NCBI GenBank assembly: GCA_025141015.1
Contig: CP081098.1
Location: 936,501-1,000,500, forward strand
DNA: 64,000 nucleotides
Direction: 5' to 3'
From: Rhodobacteraceae bacterium M382
GTDB lineage: Bacteria; Pseudomonadota; Alphaproteobacteria; Rhodobacterales; Rhodobacteraceae
Shown: positions 17,911 to 27,299 of the stretch, in pieces
Layout: every line of letters begins with the position of its first letter
Position numbering within the stretch: the stretch's first letter is position 1
The notes under the pieces: generated by a model
What the model saw: only the letters and a program-made list of their open reading frames with translations
What the model was told of the DNA's origin: nothing
Databases searched by the model: none
Translations under genes and position numbers: made by a program

Positions 17911-20307
17911 ATGAAATTCACTCTCTCCTGGCTCAAGGATCACCTGGACACCGACGCATCGGTGGCCGAAATCGCTGACACGCTGACCGATCTGGGCCTT
18001 GAGGTCGAAGAGATCGTGAACCCGGCCGAGCGGCTCAAGGAATTCACCATCGGCAAGGTGGTGCACGCCGAGAAACACCCGGACGCGGACAAGCTGCGCG
18101 TATGCAAGGTGGAAACCGATGAGGGCGAGATGCAGATCATCTGTGGTGCCCCCAATGCACGCGAAGGTATCACGGTCGTGGTCTGCAAACCGGGCATGTA
18201 TGTGCCGGGGTTGGATATCACCATCGGTGTCGGCAAAATTCGCGGCGTCGAGAGCTATGGCATGATGGCGTCCGAGCGCGAGCTGGAACTGTCGGACGAA
18301 CATGACGGCATTATCGAACTGCCCTCGGGCGAGGTGGGTGACAAGTTCATCGACTGGCTGGCCGAGAATGACCCCTCCAAAGTCGACACGATGATCGACA
18401 TCGCGATCACGCCGAACCGTCCCGATGCGCTGGGCGTCTTTGGCATTGCCCGCGATCTGGCAGCCCGGGGTCTGGGCACGCTGAAAACCCATGACCACAC
18501 CCCGGTGCCAGGTGATTTCCCGTGCCCGATCAATGTGACCATTGACCAAGACACAGCCGATGGCTGTCCGCTGTTCACAGGGCGGATGATCCGGGGGGTG
18601 AAAAACGGTCCCAGCCCACAATGGTTGCAGGACCAGCTCAAGGCGATTGGGTTGCGCCCGATTTCGGCGCTGGTGGATGTGACGAATTACTTCACTTACG
18701 ATCAGAACCGCCCGTTGCACGTGTTTGACATGGCCAAGGTGCAGGGTGACCTGCGGGTGCATCGCGCCGCTGGAGGTGAAAAACTGGTGGCGCTGGACGA
18801 CAAGGAATACACACTGGGCGCGGGGCAGATGGTGATTTCGGACGACAATGGTCCCGAAAGCATCGCAGGCATCATGGGGGGCGAGGCCACCGGCTGTACC
18901 GAAGAAACCGTGGATGTCTTCCTGGAGAGCGCGTTCTGGGATCACGTTCAGATTGCCATGACTGGCCGTGCGCTGAAAATCAACTCGGACGCGCGGTACC
19001 GTTTTGAACGTGGTGTGGACCCCGAGTTCACTATCGAAGGGTTGGAGCGCGCCACGCAGATGATCCTGGATCTGTGCGGGGGGGAGCCGTCCGACGTGGT
19101 CATTGCTGGTGACGTGCCCAGCCATCACCGTGCCTACAAGCTGGACACAGATCGGGTGCAGTCGTTGGTGGGGATGGATATTCCCGAAAGCGAACAGCGC
19201 CAGACGCTGACTCGTCTGGGATTCCGGCTCGAAGGCAGCATGGCGCATGTGCCGTCTTGGCGCCCGGACGTGCAGGGCGAAGCCGATCTGGTCGAGGAAG
19301 TCGCCCGGATCGCATCGTTGACCAAACTAAAAGGCAAACCGCTGCCGCGACTGACCGATGGCATCACATCAGCTGTCATGACCCCGATGCAACGCCGTCA
19401 GCAGATGGCGCGCCGTACCGTGGCTGCGTTGGGTTACAATGAATGTGTCACCTACAGCTTCATCGACCAGCCTTCGGCGGCGTTGTTCGGTGGTGGCGAT
19501 GACGCCAGCATGTTGGCCAATCCGATCAGTTCGGAAATGTCGCATATGCGTCCCGATCTTTTGCCCGGTCTGTTGCAGGCCGCCGCCCGCAATCAGGCGC
19601 GCGGTTTTATGGATCTGGCGTTGTTCGAGGTCGGTCCGGCCTTTACCGGTGGTGAGCCGGGCGAACAGGTCACTCAGATTTCCGGGATTTTGATCGGACG
19701 CACCGGCCCCAAAGACACACATGGTGCATCGCGCCCGGTGGACCTGTTTGATGCCAAAGCCGACGCCGAAGCGGTTCTGAGCGCTATCGGGGCCCCGGCC
19801 AAAGTGCAGATTCTACGCGATGGGGCGGCATGGTGGCATCCGGGGCGTCATGGTCGGATTTGTCTGGGTCCGAAAAAGATGCTGGGTGTCTTTGGCGAAT
19901 TGCACCCCAAAGTGCTGGCCGAGATGGACATCAAAGGGCCTGCCGTTGCCTTTACCATTTGGCCCGAAGAAATTCCGTTGCCGCGCAAGGGCAAAACCAC
20001 CCGCGCTGCTCTGAACCAGAGCGATCTTCAGGCGGTTGAACGGGACTTTGCCTTTGTCGTCGATGCATCTGTCGAGGCGTTGACACTGGTCAATGCCGCT
20101 GCCGGTGCTGACAAGGCGCTGATCGAAGACGTGCGTGTGTTTGATGAATTTATTGGTGGCAGCCTGGGTGAGGGTAAGAAATCCCTGGCCATCACTGTGC
20201 GATTGCAGCCCAAGGACAAGACGTTGAAGGAACAGGACATCGAGGCCGTGAGCGACAAAATCATTGCCAAGGTGACCAAGGCCACCGGCGGTAGCCTGAG
20301 AGGCTGA
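17911..20307 (+). CDS. pheT: phenylalanyl-tRNA synthetase beta subunit
   Basis: Editing and tRNA-binding subunit of PheRS, 798 residues as expected. In order: an EMAP-like tRNA-binding domain (about 40-150, with VGKVVHAEKHPDADKLRV), the B3/B4 editing domain (about 210-390), B5, a catalytic-like core and a C-terminal anticodon-binding FDX-ACB domain (about 700-798). Its final base is the first base of the following GNAT start codon. It is separated from pheS by DUF2513 and an esterase gene. Confidence 0.97.
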   Translation: MKFTLSWLKDHLDTDASVAEIADTLTDLGLEVEEIVNPAERLKEFTIGKVVHAEKHPDADKLRVCKVETDEGEMQIICGAPNAREGITVVVCKPGMYVPGLDITIGVGKIRGVESYGMMASERELELSDEHDGIIELPSGEVGDKFIDWLAENDPSKVDTMIDIAITPNRPDALGVFGIARDLAARGLGTLKTHDHTPVPGDFPCPINVTIDQDTADGCPLFTGRMIRGVKNGPSPQWLQDQLKAIGLRPISALVDVTNYFTYDQNRPLHVFDMAKVQGDLRVHRAAGGEKLVALDDKEYTLGAGQMVISDDNGPESIAGIMGGEATGCTEETVDVFLESAFWDHVQIAMTGRALKINSDARYRFERGVDPEFTIEGLERATQMILDLCGGEPSDVVIAGDVPSHHRAYKLDTDRVQSLVGMDIPESEQRQTLTRLGFRLEGSMAHVPSWRPDVQGEADLVEEVARIASLTKLKGKPLPRLTDGITSAVMTPMQRRQQMARRTVAALGYNECVTYSFIDQPSAALFGGGDDASMLANPISSEMSHMRPDLLPGLLQAAARNQARGFMDLALFEVGPAFTGGEPGEQVTQISGILIGRTGPKDTHGASRPVDLFDAKADAEAVLSAIGAPAKVQILRDGAAWWHPGRHGRICLGPKKMLGVFGELHPKVLAEMDIKGPAVAFTIWPEEIPLPRKGKTTRAALNQSDLQAVERDFAFVVDASVEALTLVNAAAGADKALIEDVRVFDEFIGGSLGEGKKSLAITVRLQPKDKTLKEQDIEAVSDKIIAKVTKATGGSLRG

Positions 20308-20750
20308 TGGAACGGGGCATTCACATCCGGCCGGCAACGCCTGTGGATGCTCCATCCCTGACCCGCTGCATAGATGCGGCCTATGCCCGATATTTTGCCG
20401 AGGGGTTGGATCTGCCCCCGGTGTCGTCGGGCGTTGCACAGGACATTCAGGATCACGTCGTTTTGGTGGCCCAAGCAGATGGCGCGGTTGTGGGCGGTGC
20501 GATCCTGTCGGTGACGGGCGGAACGGCGCACCTGATGAATCTGTTTGTCGACCCCGAACACACCGGCCGCAAAATCGGCTCGCTTCTTCTGCAATCGGTC
20601 ACTGACGTTGCCCGCGCTGCCGGGCACACCCGCATGCGGCTAGCCACCCATCGGGATATGCCGCGCAATGTCAGCTACTACCAACGCAGGGGGTGGCAGG
20701 TTTCGGGATCCGAAGATGTGCGAATATTCATGGAAATTGATCTGACCTGA
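20307..20750 (+). CDS. GNAT-family N-acetyltransferase
   Basis: A 147-residue GCN5-type acetyltransferase. The beta4-alpha3 acetyl-CoA loop reads LFVDPEHTGRKIGSLLL, a normal R/QxxGxG-like pyrophosphate loop, followed by a conserved YYQRRGW near the C-terminus. The start overlaps the pheT stop by one base, so the two are translationally coupled. The acceptor substrate is unknown. Confidence 0.85.
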   Translation: MERGIHIRPATPVDAPSLTRCIDAAYARYFAEGLDLPPVSSGVAQDIQDHVVLVAQADGAVVGGAILSVTGGTAHLMNLFVDPEHTGRKIGSLLLQSVTDVARAAGHTRMRLATHRDMPRNVSYYQRRGWQVSGSEDVRIFMEIDLT

Positions 20751-20853
20751 GCCCGGTCATACCCTGACGAAGCGTCAAGTCACAGGTCTTTGCAGTCGCG
20801 GTAATTTCAATTGTGCGGTGGGGTGCTTATCTGCCTTTCAAAGGAGAGCACAA

Positions 20854-21486
20854 ATGCAAGCAAGCGCAAAATTCTGGGACGGTATTGCCGAAAAATACGC
20901 CCGCAACCCGATCAGTGACATGGCTTCCTATCAGCACACCTTGGACCGGACGGCGTCCTATTTGGGCGCAGAAGACACGGTGCTGGAGCTGGGGTGCGGC
21001 ACTGGTTCGACCGCCTTGGAGCTGGCGTCTGGTGTGCGACAGTTCGTGGCCAGCGATGTGGCAGAGGGCATGTTGACCATTGGCAAGAACCGCGCATCTG
21101 AACAGGGGATTGGCAACGTTGATTTCGTTCAGGCGGATGTCATGGTGCCCCCCAAAGGACCGTTTGATGCGGTGCTGGCGTTCAACGTACTGCATCTTCT
21201 TGACGATCTTGATACGGCGCTGATCAGCATTCGCGACAGCGTCAAGCCGAATGGCTTTTTCATCTCCAAAACATTCTGCACGCCTCAGGATGGTGGCAGT
21301 TGGAAGTACAAGCTGTTGCGTATGGGCCTGCCGATTCTGCAGCTGGTGGGTAAAGCACCCTATGTACGGTTCTTGCAGGTGGAGGAATTGGATAGTGCAC
21401 TGGAACGCGCCGGATTCGAGATCGTAGAGCAGGACAGCTTCCCGGCACGAAACGCGCGCCGGTTTCTTGTCGCCCGCAGGCTTTGA
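20854..21486 (+). CDS. class I SAM-dependent methyltransferase
   Basis: A 210-residue methyltransferase of the Methyltransf_11/25 type. Motif I is VLELGCGTGSTALELA, with the acidic end of beta2 in FVASDVAEGML and a post-motif LAFNVLHLLDD. The ATG at 20854 is chosen because AAGGAG lies about 8 bases upstream. Small-molecule methylation is likely from the size and the lack of an RNA-binding domain; the substrate is unknown. Confidence 0.85.
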   Translation: MQASAKFWDGIAEKYARNPISDMASYQHTLDRTASYLGAEDTVLELGCGTGSTALELASGVRQFVASDVAEGMLTIGKNRASEQGIGNVDFVQADVMVPPKGPFDAVLAFNVLHLLDDLDTALISIRDSVKPNGFFISKTFCTPQDGGSWKYKLLRMGLPILQLVGKAPYVRFLQVEELDSALERAGFEIVEQDSFPARNARRFLVARRL

Positions 21487-21577
21487 TTGGAAATTCCAAA
21501 GACACTTCCTTGTTCCCCGGGGCTTGGTCCCGGGGCAGTCCCGCAGTAGGTAGGGGACAGCGAACAAGGAGATGAAC

Positions 21578-22027
21578 ATGGGACTGAAGGTATACCTGTC
21601 GGGCGAGATTCACACGGATTGGCGCGAACAGATCATCACGGGTGCCGATGGGTTGGATGTCACGTTTGACAGCCCGGTTACCGATCATGGTGCTAGCGAT
21701 GATTGCGGCGTGCGTATTCTGGGCGCGGAGCCGAATAAATATTGGCATGACCACAAGGGAGCGATGGTCAACGCGATCCGAACCCGCAAGGGGATCGCCG
21801 ATGCAGATGTCGTGGTTGTCCGTTTTGGGGACAAATACAAACAGTGGAACGCCGCCTTTGACGCAGGATACGCTGCGGCGCTGGGAAAATCCCTGATTGT
21901 TCTGCATGGTCCGGACCATCAGCACGCGCTCAAAGAGGTCGATGCAGCCGCGCTGGCTGTGGCCGAAGAGCCCGGACAAGTCGTTGAAATCTTGCGATAC
22001 GTTCTGACAGGTGCCTTGCCCGCCTGA
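21578..22027 (+). CDS. YtoQ family protein
   Basis: A 149-residue protein of the YtoQ family (MGLKVYLSGEIHTDWREQI... and RFGDKYKQWNAAFDAGYAAALGK). The fold is related to nucleoside 2-deoxyribosyltransferases, but no activity is established. The second ATG at 21578 is preferred because AAGGAG ends six bases before it; the ATG at 21572 lies inside the Shine-Dalgarno. It stands alone between a methyltransferase and an MscS channel. Confidence 0.85.
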   Translation: MGLKVYLSGEIHTDWREQIITGADGLDVTFDSPVTDHGASDDCGVRILGAEPNKYWHDHKGAMVNAIRTRKGIADADVVVVRFGDKYKQWNAAFDAGYAAALGKSLIVLHGPDHQHALKEVDAAALAVAEEPGQVVEILRYVLTGALPA

Positions 22028-22266
22028 TCGCAACATTTGGTCAATCAGAACACCCATTCCCCTGGTGACCCTGGGGAATGGAACCAAACCCCACCATTTT
22101 CCCCCTGAAACTGACGCTGTTTACGCTCATTGAGCGGCGAACTATCGTGAACACGCGAACTGAAAACACAAAGAGCCTGCGTTGAGATCCGAATGCTGAT
22201 TGCGGCTTTGACTGCCTGATCGGGGACGGTTTCTGTAGGGGCGAATGCAGAAAAGAGAGACGGGAA

Positions 22267-23067
22267 ATGGAACAGATTATGGAACAGGCTGGTGCCTACT
22301 GGCCACTGATGGTCAATGGTGCCAAGGCGTTGGCGGTTCTGATCGTTGGGTGGATTGTTGCTGGGATGATTGCTGGCGCGGTCCGCCGGCGGATTGCGGC
22401 AAACCCCGAGATTGATCAGACTTTGGGTAATTTTGCAGCCAGCCTTGTGCGCTGGGTCATCCTTGCGATGGTTTTGATTGCGGTGCTGAACCTGTTTGGT
22501 ATCGAAGCAACTAGCCTGGTTGCGATGATGGGCGCGGCGACGCTGGCCATCGGTCTGGCGCTTCAGGGAACGCTTAGCGACCTGGCGGCCGGATTCATGT
22601 TGGTTCTGTTTCGCCCATACAAGATTGGCCAATATGTGGATATCGGCGGCACAGCGGGAACTGTGAAAGATCTGAACCTTTTTGTGACCGAACTGGCGAC
22701 GCCGGACAATGTGCAGATCATTGTTCCAAATGGTCAGGCCTGGGGCGCGATCATTACCAACTACTCGCATCATGATACCCGTCGCGTGGATTTTGTCTTT
22801 GGTATCGACTATGGCGACAACGCGGACAAAGCCATGCAGATCATTACAGAGCTGGCAGAGGCGGATGCACGGGTTCTGGACGACCCTGCGCCCTGGGTCC
22901 GCGTGACCAATCTGGGCGATAGCTCGGTCGATCTGACTGCGCGCATTTGGTGTCAGGCGGCAGACTATTGGGATATCAAGTTTGAATTGACCAAAGCTGT
23001 CAAAGAAGCCTTTGACGCCCAAGGAATTTCGATTCCCTATCCGCACCGGGTCGAAATCCGCAGATAA
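22267..23067 (+). CDS. mscS: small-conductance mechanosensitive channel, MscS family
   Basis: Pressure-relief channel of the inner membrane, opening on hypo-osmotic shock. The 266-residue product has three membrane helices (about 13-37, 55-80 and 84-110); the pore helix carries the Gly/Ala-rich pattern GAATLAIGLALQGTLSDLAAG, and the cytoplasmic beta and alpha/beta domains end IPYPHRVEI, the family C-terminal signature. Size is that of minimal MscS. An AGACGGG sequence precedes the start. It is monocistronic. Confidence 0.93.
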   Translation: MEQIMEQAGAYWPLMVNGAKALAVLIVGWIVAGMIAGAVRRRIAANPEIDQTLGNFAASLVRWVILAMVLIAVLNLFGIEATSLVAMMGAATLAIGLALQGTLSDLAAGFMLVLFRPYKIGQYVDIGGTAGTVKDLNLFVTELATPDNVQIIVPNGQAWGAIITNYSHHDTRRVDFVFGIDYGDNADKAMQIITELAEADARVLDDPAPWVRVTNLGDSSVDLTARIWCQAADYWDIKFELTKAVKEAFDAQGISIPYPHRVEIRR

Positions 23068-23207
23068 GCCGGTTCTGGCGACCTCTTGCTGGCGAGGGGT
23101 CGTCGACCATTGTTTGGCGCGGTATTTTCCTGCGCAGGAGAGCGAAAAAGTTGCGTTTTCCGTTTGACACCTGCGCGCGCTTTGGATACCTCACGCCTCG
23201 TGGTCAC

Positions 23208-23284
23208 GGCGTGATAGCTCAGTTGGTTAGAGCACAGCACTCATAATGCTGGGGTCGGCGGTTCAAGTCCGCCTCACGCTACCA
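23208..23284 (+). tRNA. tRNA-Met (CAT), probably elongator
   Basis: A 77-base cloverleaf with acceptor stem GGCGTGA / TCACGCT (first pair G-U), D-loop AGCTCAGTTGGTTAGAGC, anticodon stem CAGCA / TGCTG around CTCATAA (CAT at 23242-23244), T-loop GGTTCAAGTCC and encoded CCA at 23282-23284. A CAT anticodon could also be lysidine-modified tRNA-Ile2; the sequence resembles elongator Met more closely. Confidence 0.93.
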
Positions 23285-23393
23285 CCCTCCCTGTATGTAT
23301 CCGATTTTGTGGTCAATCCGCTGTGATGAGCTGCACCGACGCTTGGCAAACGCCTTGGCGGGTGGGGAGAACAAGCGCCGTTTGCCAGACATG

Positions 23394-23422
23394 AAAAAGC
23401 CCGATCAAATGATCGGGCTTTT
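23394..23422 (-). terminator. Bidirectional terminator of ald
   Basis: Perfect stem GCCCGATC / GATCGGGC with an AAAT loop, flanked by an A run on one side and TTTT on the other. It ends the ald transcript on the minus strand and could also stop read-through from the tRNA side. Confidence 0.88.
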
Positions 23423-23448
23423 CCTGGCAGTGGTGTTGTTGGTACGGA

Positions 23449-24567
23449 TCAGCCTTGGACCAGCGAAGAAGCCGAGACGACATCCAATCCAAGCGCCGCG
23501 CCAACCGCATCATACGTCAGCTTGCCTGCGTGCACATTCAAGCCATTCAGCAAATGCACATCATCGGCACAGGCTTGCTTCCAGCCTTTGTTGGCCAGGT
23601 TCAGCATGAAGGGCAGGGTGGCATTGCCAAGCGCTTGGGTCGATGTCCGTGCCACGGCTCCGGGCATGTTGGCCACACAATAGTGCATGACACCATCGAC
23701 TTCATAGATAGGATCGGCGTGAGTGGTCGCCTTGGAGGTCTCAAAGCAGCCGCCCTGGTCAATAGCAACATCCACCAACGCCGCGCCGGGCTTCATGTCG
23801 CTCAGTTGTGCACGAGATATCAGCTTTGGCGCTGCGGCACCGGGGATCAGAACCGCGCCGATCACCATGTCAGCGTCACGTACCAGCTCGGCGGTGGCAC
23901 CTGCGGTCGAATACTGGTTCTTGAATTCACGGCCGAAGACATCATCCAGATACTTGAGGCGCGTCAGTGAGCGGTCCAGGATGGTGACATCCGCGCCCAT
24001 ACCGGCCGCGATTTTGGCTGCGTGGGTGCCAACAACGCCGCCGCCGATGACAACGACCTTGGCAGGTGGAACACCGGGAACGCCGCCCATAAGAACGCCA
24101 CGACCGCCGTTGGCCTTTTGCAGGGTCCAGGCCCCAACCTGAGGCGCCAGACGACCGGCCACTTCGGACATAGGTGCCAACAGAGGCAAGCCGCCGCGGG
24201 CGTCTGTCACGGTTTCATAGGCAATTGCAGTACAACCGCTTTCGAGCAGGTCATGCGTCTGGTCCGGGTCGGGGGCAAGGTGCAGATACGTAAACAGCAG
24301 TTGGCCTTCGCGCAGCATCTTGCGTTCGACAGCCTGAGGTTCCTTGACCTTGACGATCATGTCGGCGGTGGCAAAGATTTCTTCGGCTGTATCGATGATT
24401 GTAGCGCCCGCAGCGACATAATCTTCGTCACTGAATCCAGCACCGGTTCCGGCACCCTTTTGGATCAGGGCCGAATGGCCGTGGTTGACGGCTTCGCGCG
24501 CGGCGTCAGGCGTCATGCCGACCCGAAATTCCTGTGGTTTGATTTCTGTAGGGCAACCGATTTTCAT
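23449..24567 (-). CDS. ald: alanine dehydrogenase
   Basis: NAD-dependent interconversion of L-alanine and pyruvate plus ammonia. The 372-residue protein shows the N-terminal substrate domain ([26 protein letters not shown] with catalytic Lys, TYLHLA with catalytic His) and a Rossmann domain with [18 protein letters not shown]. Length matches the family (about 370). Upstream and divergent lies an Lrp-type regulator with a palindrome between them, a typical ald/aldR layout, so alanine-responsive control is likely. Confidence 0.96.
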   Translation of the reverse strand: MKIGCPTEIKPQEFRVGMTPDAAREAVNHGHSALIQKGAGTGAGFSDEDYVAAGATIIDTAEEIFATADMIVKVKEPQAVERKMLREGQLLFTYLHLAPDPDQTHDLLESGCTAIAYETVTDARGGLPLLAPMSEVAGRLAPQVGAWTLQKANGGRGVLMGGVPGVPPAKVVVIGGGVVGTHAAKIAAGMGADVTILDRSLTRLKYLDDVFGREFKNQYSTAGATAELVRDADMVIGAVLIPGAAAPKLISRAQLSDMKPGAALVDVAIDQGGCFETSKATTHADPIYEVDGVMHYCVANMPGAVARTSTQALGNATLPFMLNLANKGWKQACADDVHLLNGLNVHAGKLTYDAVGAALGLDVVSASSLVQG

Positions 24568-24655
24568 TTTGTGTCTCCTCCGGGGCTTGTTGGATCCAAT
24601 CTGGGGGAGCTCACGGAAAATGTGCTGCTTTTTTGAGCAGAATAAAAACGTGCGT

Positions 24656-24672
24656 TTCGAAGAATCTTCGAA
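24656..24672. promoter_or_regulatory. Palindromic operator between ald and the Lrp-type gene
   Basis: Perfect inverted repeat TTCGAAG-AAT-CTTCGAA in the 138-base divergent intergenic region. Position and symmetry fit an AldR/Lrp binding site; a second small dyad CTGCT-N6-AGCAG lies just to its left. Binding by the neighbouring regulator is inferred. Confidence 0.6.
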
Positions 24673-24705
24673 TATTTTGACCGTGTTAGCAAGGAGCTTC
24701 GCAAA

Positions 24706-25164
24706 ATGTCGTTGGACGAAACAGATCGTCGCATTCTATCGGTACTACAAAAACAAGGGCGGATTTCCAATGCCGACCTGTCCGAGCGGGTAAATCTCTC
24801 TCCGTCGGCCTGTCACAGGCGGGTGCAAAGGTTGGAGAAGGATGGGTTCATTCGAGATTATGTTGCGTTGCTGGATGCCCGAAAAATGAGCGTTCCGACC
24901 ACGGTTTTTGTCGAGATCACACTATCAGGGCAGGCGGATGAGGTTCTGGATGCCTTTGAAAGGGCAGTGGCACGCATTCCCGATGTGCTGGAATGCCACT
25001 TGATGGCCGGGACCGCAGATTATGTGCTCAAGGTGGTTGCGGAGAACACCGAAGATTTTGCCCGCATCCACCGCCAGCATTTGTCCCGGCTGCCCGGTGT
25101 CGCCCAGATGCAGTCCAGTTTTGCCTTACGCACGGTGTTCAAGACCACGGCGCTGCCGGTTTGA
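24706..25164 (+). CDS. Lrp/AsnC family transcriptional regulator, probable regulator of ald
   Basis: A 152-residue feast/famine regulator: N-terminal helix-turn-helix (about 5-55, ILSVLQKQGRISNADLSERVNLSPSACHRRV) and C-terminal ligand-binding RAM domain (about 70-145, with MAGTADYVLKV). AAGGAG lies upstream of the ATG. It is divergent from ald, and this pairing is the usual one for an alanine-sensing activator (AldR type). It overlaps nothing and is followed closely by the convergent CPBP gene. Confidence 0.9.
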   Translation: MSLDETDRRILSVLQKQGRISNADLSERVNLSPSACHRRVQRLEKDGFIRDYVALLDARKMSVPTTVFVEITLSGQADEVLDAFERAVARIPDVLECHLMAGTADYVLKVVAENTEDFARIHRQHLSRLPGVAQMQSSFALRTVFKTTALPV

Positions 25165-25168
25165 CGGA

Positions 25169-26011
25169 TCATCCCAGCGGCGCAGGGTAAGTGAAGAAAA
25201 TCAGGTGAACCGCGTTGAATGCAAAATGCATCAGCACCGCAACCCACAATCGCCCACTGAACCACAGTCCCAGGCCACAGGCCGCGCCCAGCAAGGTTGC
25301 TAAACCGGCGATCAGCGGCCCCCCGGCCAGATGCGCCGCTCCAAAAAGAAGGCTTGCTGACACAATGGCACCAAATGGCCCTATTCGATCAGTCAGGAAT
25401 TTTTGCAGATACCCGCGAAAGAAGGCTTCTTCGACGAGACAGGTTTGAACAAGATTGGCAAACAGGAACAGTCCCGCCCAATGCGGCCAAGACAGATCTG
25501 GATGGATGACACCGAGACCTGTGGCCAGGGGGAAAAGCCCGGCCAGAACAAGGAAACTGACCAGCAAGGGGCCCCATCGCACTGCACAATCCCGGGCCAG
25601 CAACGCAGGCCAGGCCAGCAGCAACATCAGAAAGATCTGCGGCTTGTCCAGGTTCAAATGAAGCGAATAGGGAATGGCAAAAGGGCTGGATTGCACGGCG
25701 TCCAGACCCACGGCGTTGGTGAAGCCGGGAACCAGGTGCAGAGCAAGCGCCATGGCCCAGCCAATCAAGACCATATGACCAGCAAACGCGATGGCCCCCT
25801 TTTGGGTTCGCAAGATCCAAGCCGCCAGAAGCCCACCGCCGCTCAGAGCGACCGCAGTCGGTGTCACGGCGCCGAATGCCAAGGCCGCACCGCCGGACAG
25901 CATGGCGAGCATGATACTGCTGCGTGTCATTGCAAAAAAGCCGGTGATCAGGCTGCCCATCAAAAGAAGCCAAGGCAAGGGCAAAGCAGCAATAGCGAAT
26001 GGGTCAGACAT
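25169..26011 (-). CDS. CPBP-family intramembrane metalloprotease
   Basis: A 280-residue polytopic membrane protein with the CPBP (CAAX/Abi) motifs near the C-terminus: EEAFFRGYLQ (motif 1), a His in LLFGAAHL (motif 2) and HFAFN (motif 3), which form the metal site of Rce1-like proteases. The start at 26011 gives MSDPFAIAAL; a start four codons upstream is also open. Bacterial substrates are unknown. It ends four bases from the convergent Lrp gene. Upstream 26024-26339 holds no gene I recognise. Confidence 0.85.
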   Translation of the reverse strand: MSDPFAIAALPLPWLLLMGSLITGFFAMTRSSIMLAMLSGGAALAFGAVTPTAVALSGGGLLAAWILRTQKGAIAFAGHMVLIGWAMALALHLVPGFTNAVGLDAVQSSPFAIPYSLHLNLDKPQIFLMLLLAWPALLARDCAVRWGPLLVSFLVLAGLFPLATGLGVIHPDLSWPHWAGLFLFANLVQTCLVEEAFFRGYLQKFLTDRIGPFGAIVSASLLFGAAHLAGGPLIAGLATLLGAACGLGLWFSGRLWVAVLMHFAFNAVHLIFFTYPAPLG

Positions 26012-26339
26012 GATGGGACTCAAATCGCACAGGCAGGCACCTGTCTGTTTCTGGTGAAAGGGTTGTGGGGGTCTGCCCTGGTATCAAGACTGTGTCCTTT
26101 GTCTGTGCGCCCGAGATGGGGGGCTGATCGCGGTCGAATTATTTGCGGCAGATCAAGGTATGAGGGGTGCAATAGATCAATAATGGATGCGTGTTCTTGG
26201 ATTCATGTATCGCAAGGGCGTATTTTCTGGTAGCAATCGCATCTTTGGGCCATAGCGTCAGTGTTGGCATGTTTGTGTGACATTGATCGTTTACAAGGTT
26301 GCATTATGTGGTGCGAAAAAGTTGAAAAGGAAGCAACAG

Positions 26340-27257
26340 GTGACAGACGAATTCGAGACCACGACCTTTGACTGGCTTGAGGCCGAGCTTCAAGACACGC
26401 TGGACGAAGATTTCGAAATCGAATTTGCCGAGCCGATGTTGTCGATGGAGCTGCGCAAGATTTATCGGGCTCAACATCCTGAAATGCTGGATCGCAAGGT
26501 CTATTTCCGCAACTTGTTGCGGTTGCAGGCCGAATTGATCAAGCTCCAGGATTGGGTTATCGAAACTGGCGCCAAGGTTCTGGTGATTATGGAAGGGCGG
26601 GATTCGGCAGGCAAAGGCGGTGTGATCAAACGGATCACCCAGCGTCTGAACCCCCGTGTAGCCCGGGTCGTTGCCCTGCCGGCACCCAACCGGCGCGAAC
26701 AAAGCCAGTGGTATTTTCAGCGCTATGTGCCGCATCTGCCAGCAGGCGGAGAGATCGTTCTGTTCGACCGGTCCTGGTACAATCGCGCCGGGGTCGAACG
26801 CGTGATGGGATTTGCTGACGACACTCAGGTCGAGCAGTTTTTCGAAGATGTTCCCGAATTTGAACGCATGTTGGTGCGGTCGGGGATCATTGTTCTGAAA
26901 TATTGGTTCTCGATCACCGACGAAGAACAGCAGTTGCGGTTCCTGATGCGGATCCATGATCCGATGAAGCAGTGGAAACTGAGCCCGATGGATCTGGAAA
27001 GCCGTGTGCGTTGGGAGCAATACACCAAGGCCAAGGAAGAGATGTTTTCGCGCACCAATATTCCCGAGGCACCGTGGTACATCGTTGAAGGCAACGACAA
27101 GAAGCGGGAGCGTTTGAATTGCATCGAGCATTTGCTGACGCAGATTCCCTATAAAGACGTTGCCAGCGAACGGGTGGCGCTGCCGGACCGGGAGTATAAT
27201 CCCGACTACGAGCGTCGGGTGCTGCCTGACGAGTTATATGTCCCCAAGATCTATTGA
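26340..27257 (+). CDS. ppk2: polyphosphate kinase 2
   Basis: Transfers phosphate between polyphosphate and nucleoside diphosphates. The 305-residue single-domain protein has Walker A GRDSAGKGG, Walker B-type FDRSWYNRAG and the lid region LPAPNRREQSQWYFQRYVPHLP typical of PPK2. The GTG at 26340 (VTDEFETTTF) is preferred because AAGGA lies seven bases upstream; a longer frame from 26277 has none. The single domain fits class I or III rather than the two-domain class II. A REP element follows 18 bases after the stop. Confidence 0.93.
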   Translation: MTDEFETTTFDWLEAELQDTLDEDFEIEFAEPMLSMELRKIYRAQHPEMLDRKVYFRNLLRLQAELIKLQDWVIETGAKVLVIMEGRDSAGKGGVIKRITQRLNPRVARVVALPAPNRREQSQWYFQRYVPHLPAGGEIVLFDRSWYNRAGVERVMGFADDTQVEQFFEDVPEFERMLVRSGIIVLKYWFSITDEEQQLRFLMRIHDPMKQWKLSPMDLESRVRWEQYTKAKEEMFSRTNIPEAPWYIVEGNDKKRERLNCIEHLLTQIPYKDVASERVALPDREYNPDYERRVLPDELYVPKIY

Positions 27258-27275
27258 CCTGGAGCTGCGCGCAGC

Positions 27276-27299
27276 GGTGCGTGCAAGCACGCACCCTAC
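27276..27299 (-). repeat. REP element C (solitary, 3' of ppk2)
   Basis: Perfect palindrome GGTGCGTGC-AA-GCACGCACC followed by CTAC; read on the minus strand it is GTAG plus hairpin. It lies between two convergent genes, the normal site for REPs, and supplies the stop codon of the MarR gene (CTA at 27296-27298). It matches the two elements beside the RAYT with one and two differences. Confidence 0.85.

Noticed and set aside
17884-19248. 454-codon open frame on the minus strand
   Set aside because: Antisense to pheT.
23083-23107. Hairpin after mscS (CGACC / GGTCG)
   Set aside because: Imperfect stem and no U tract; not supported as a terminator.
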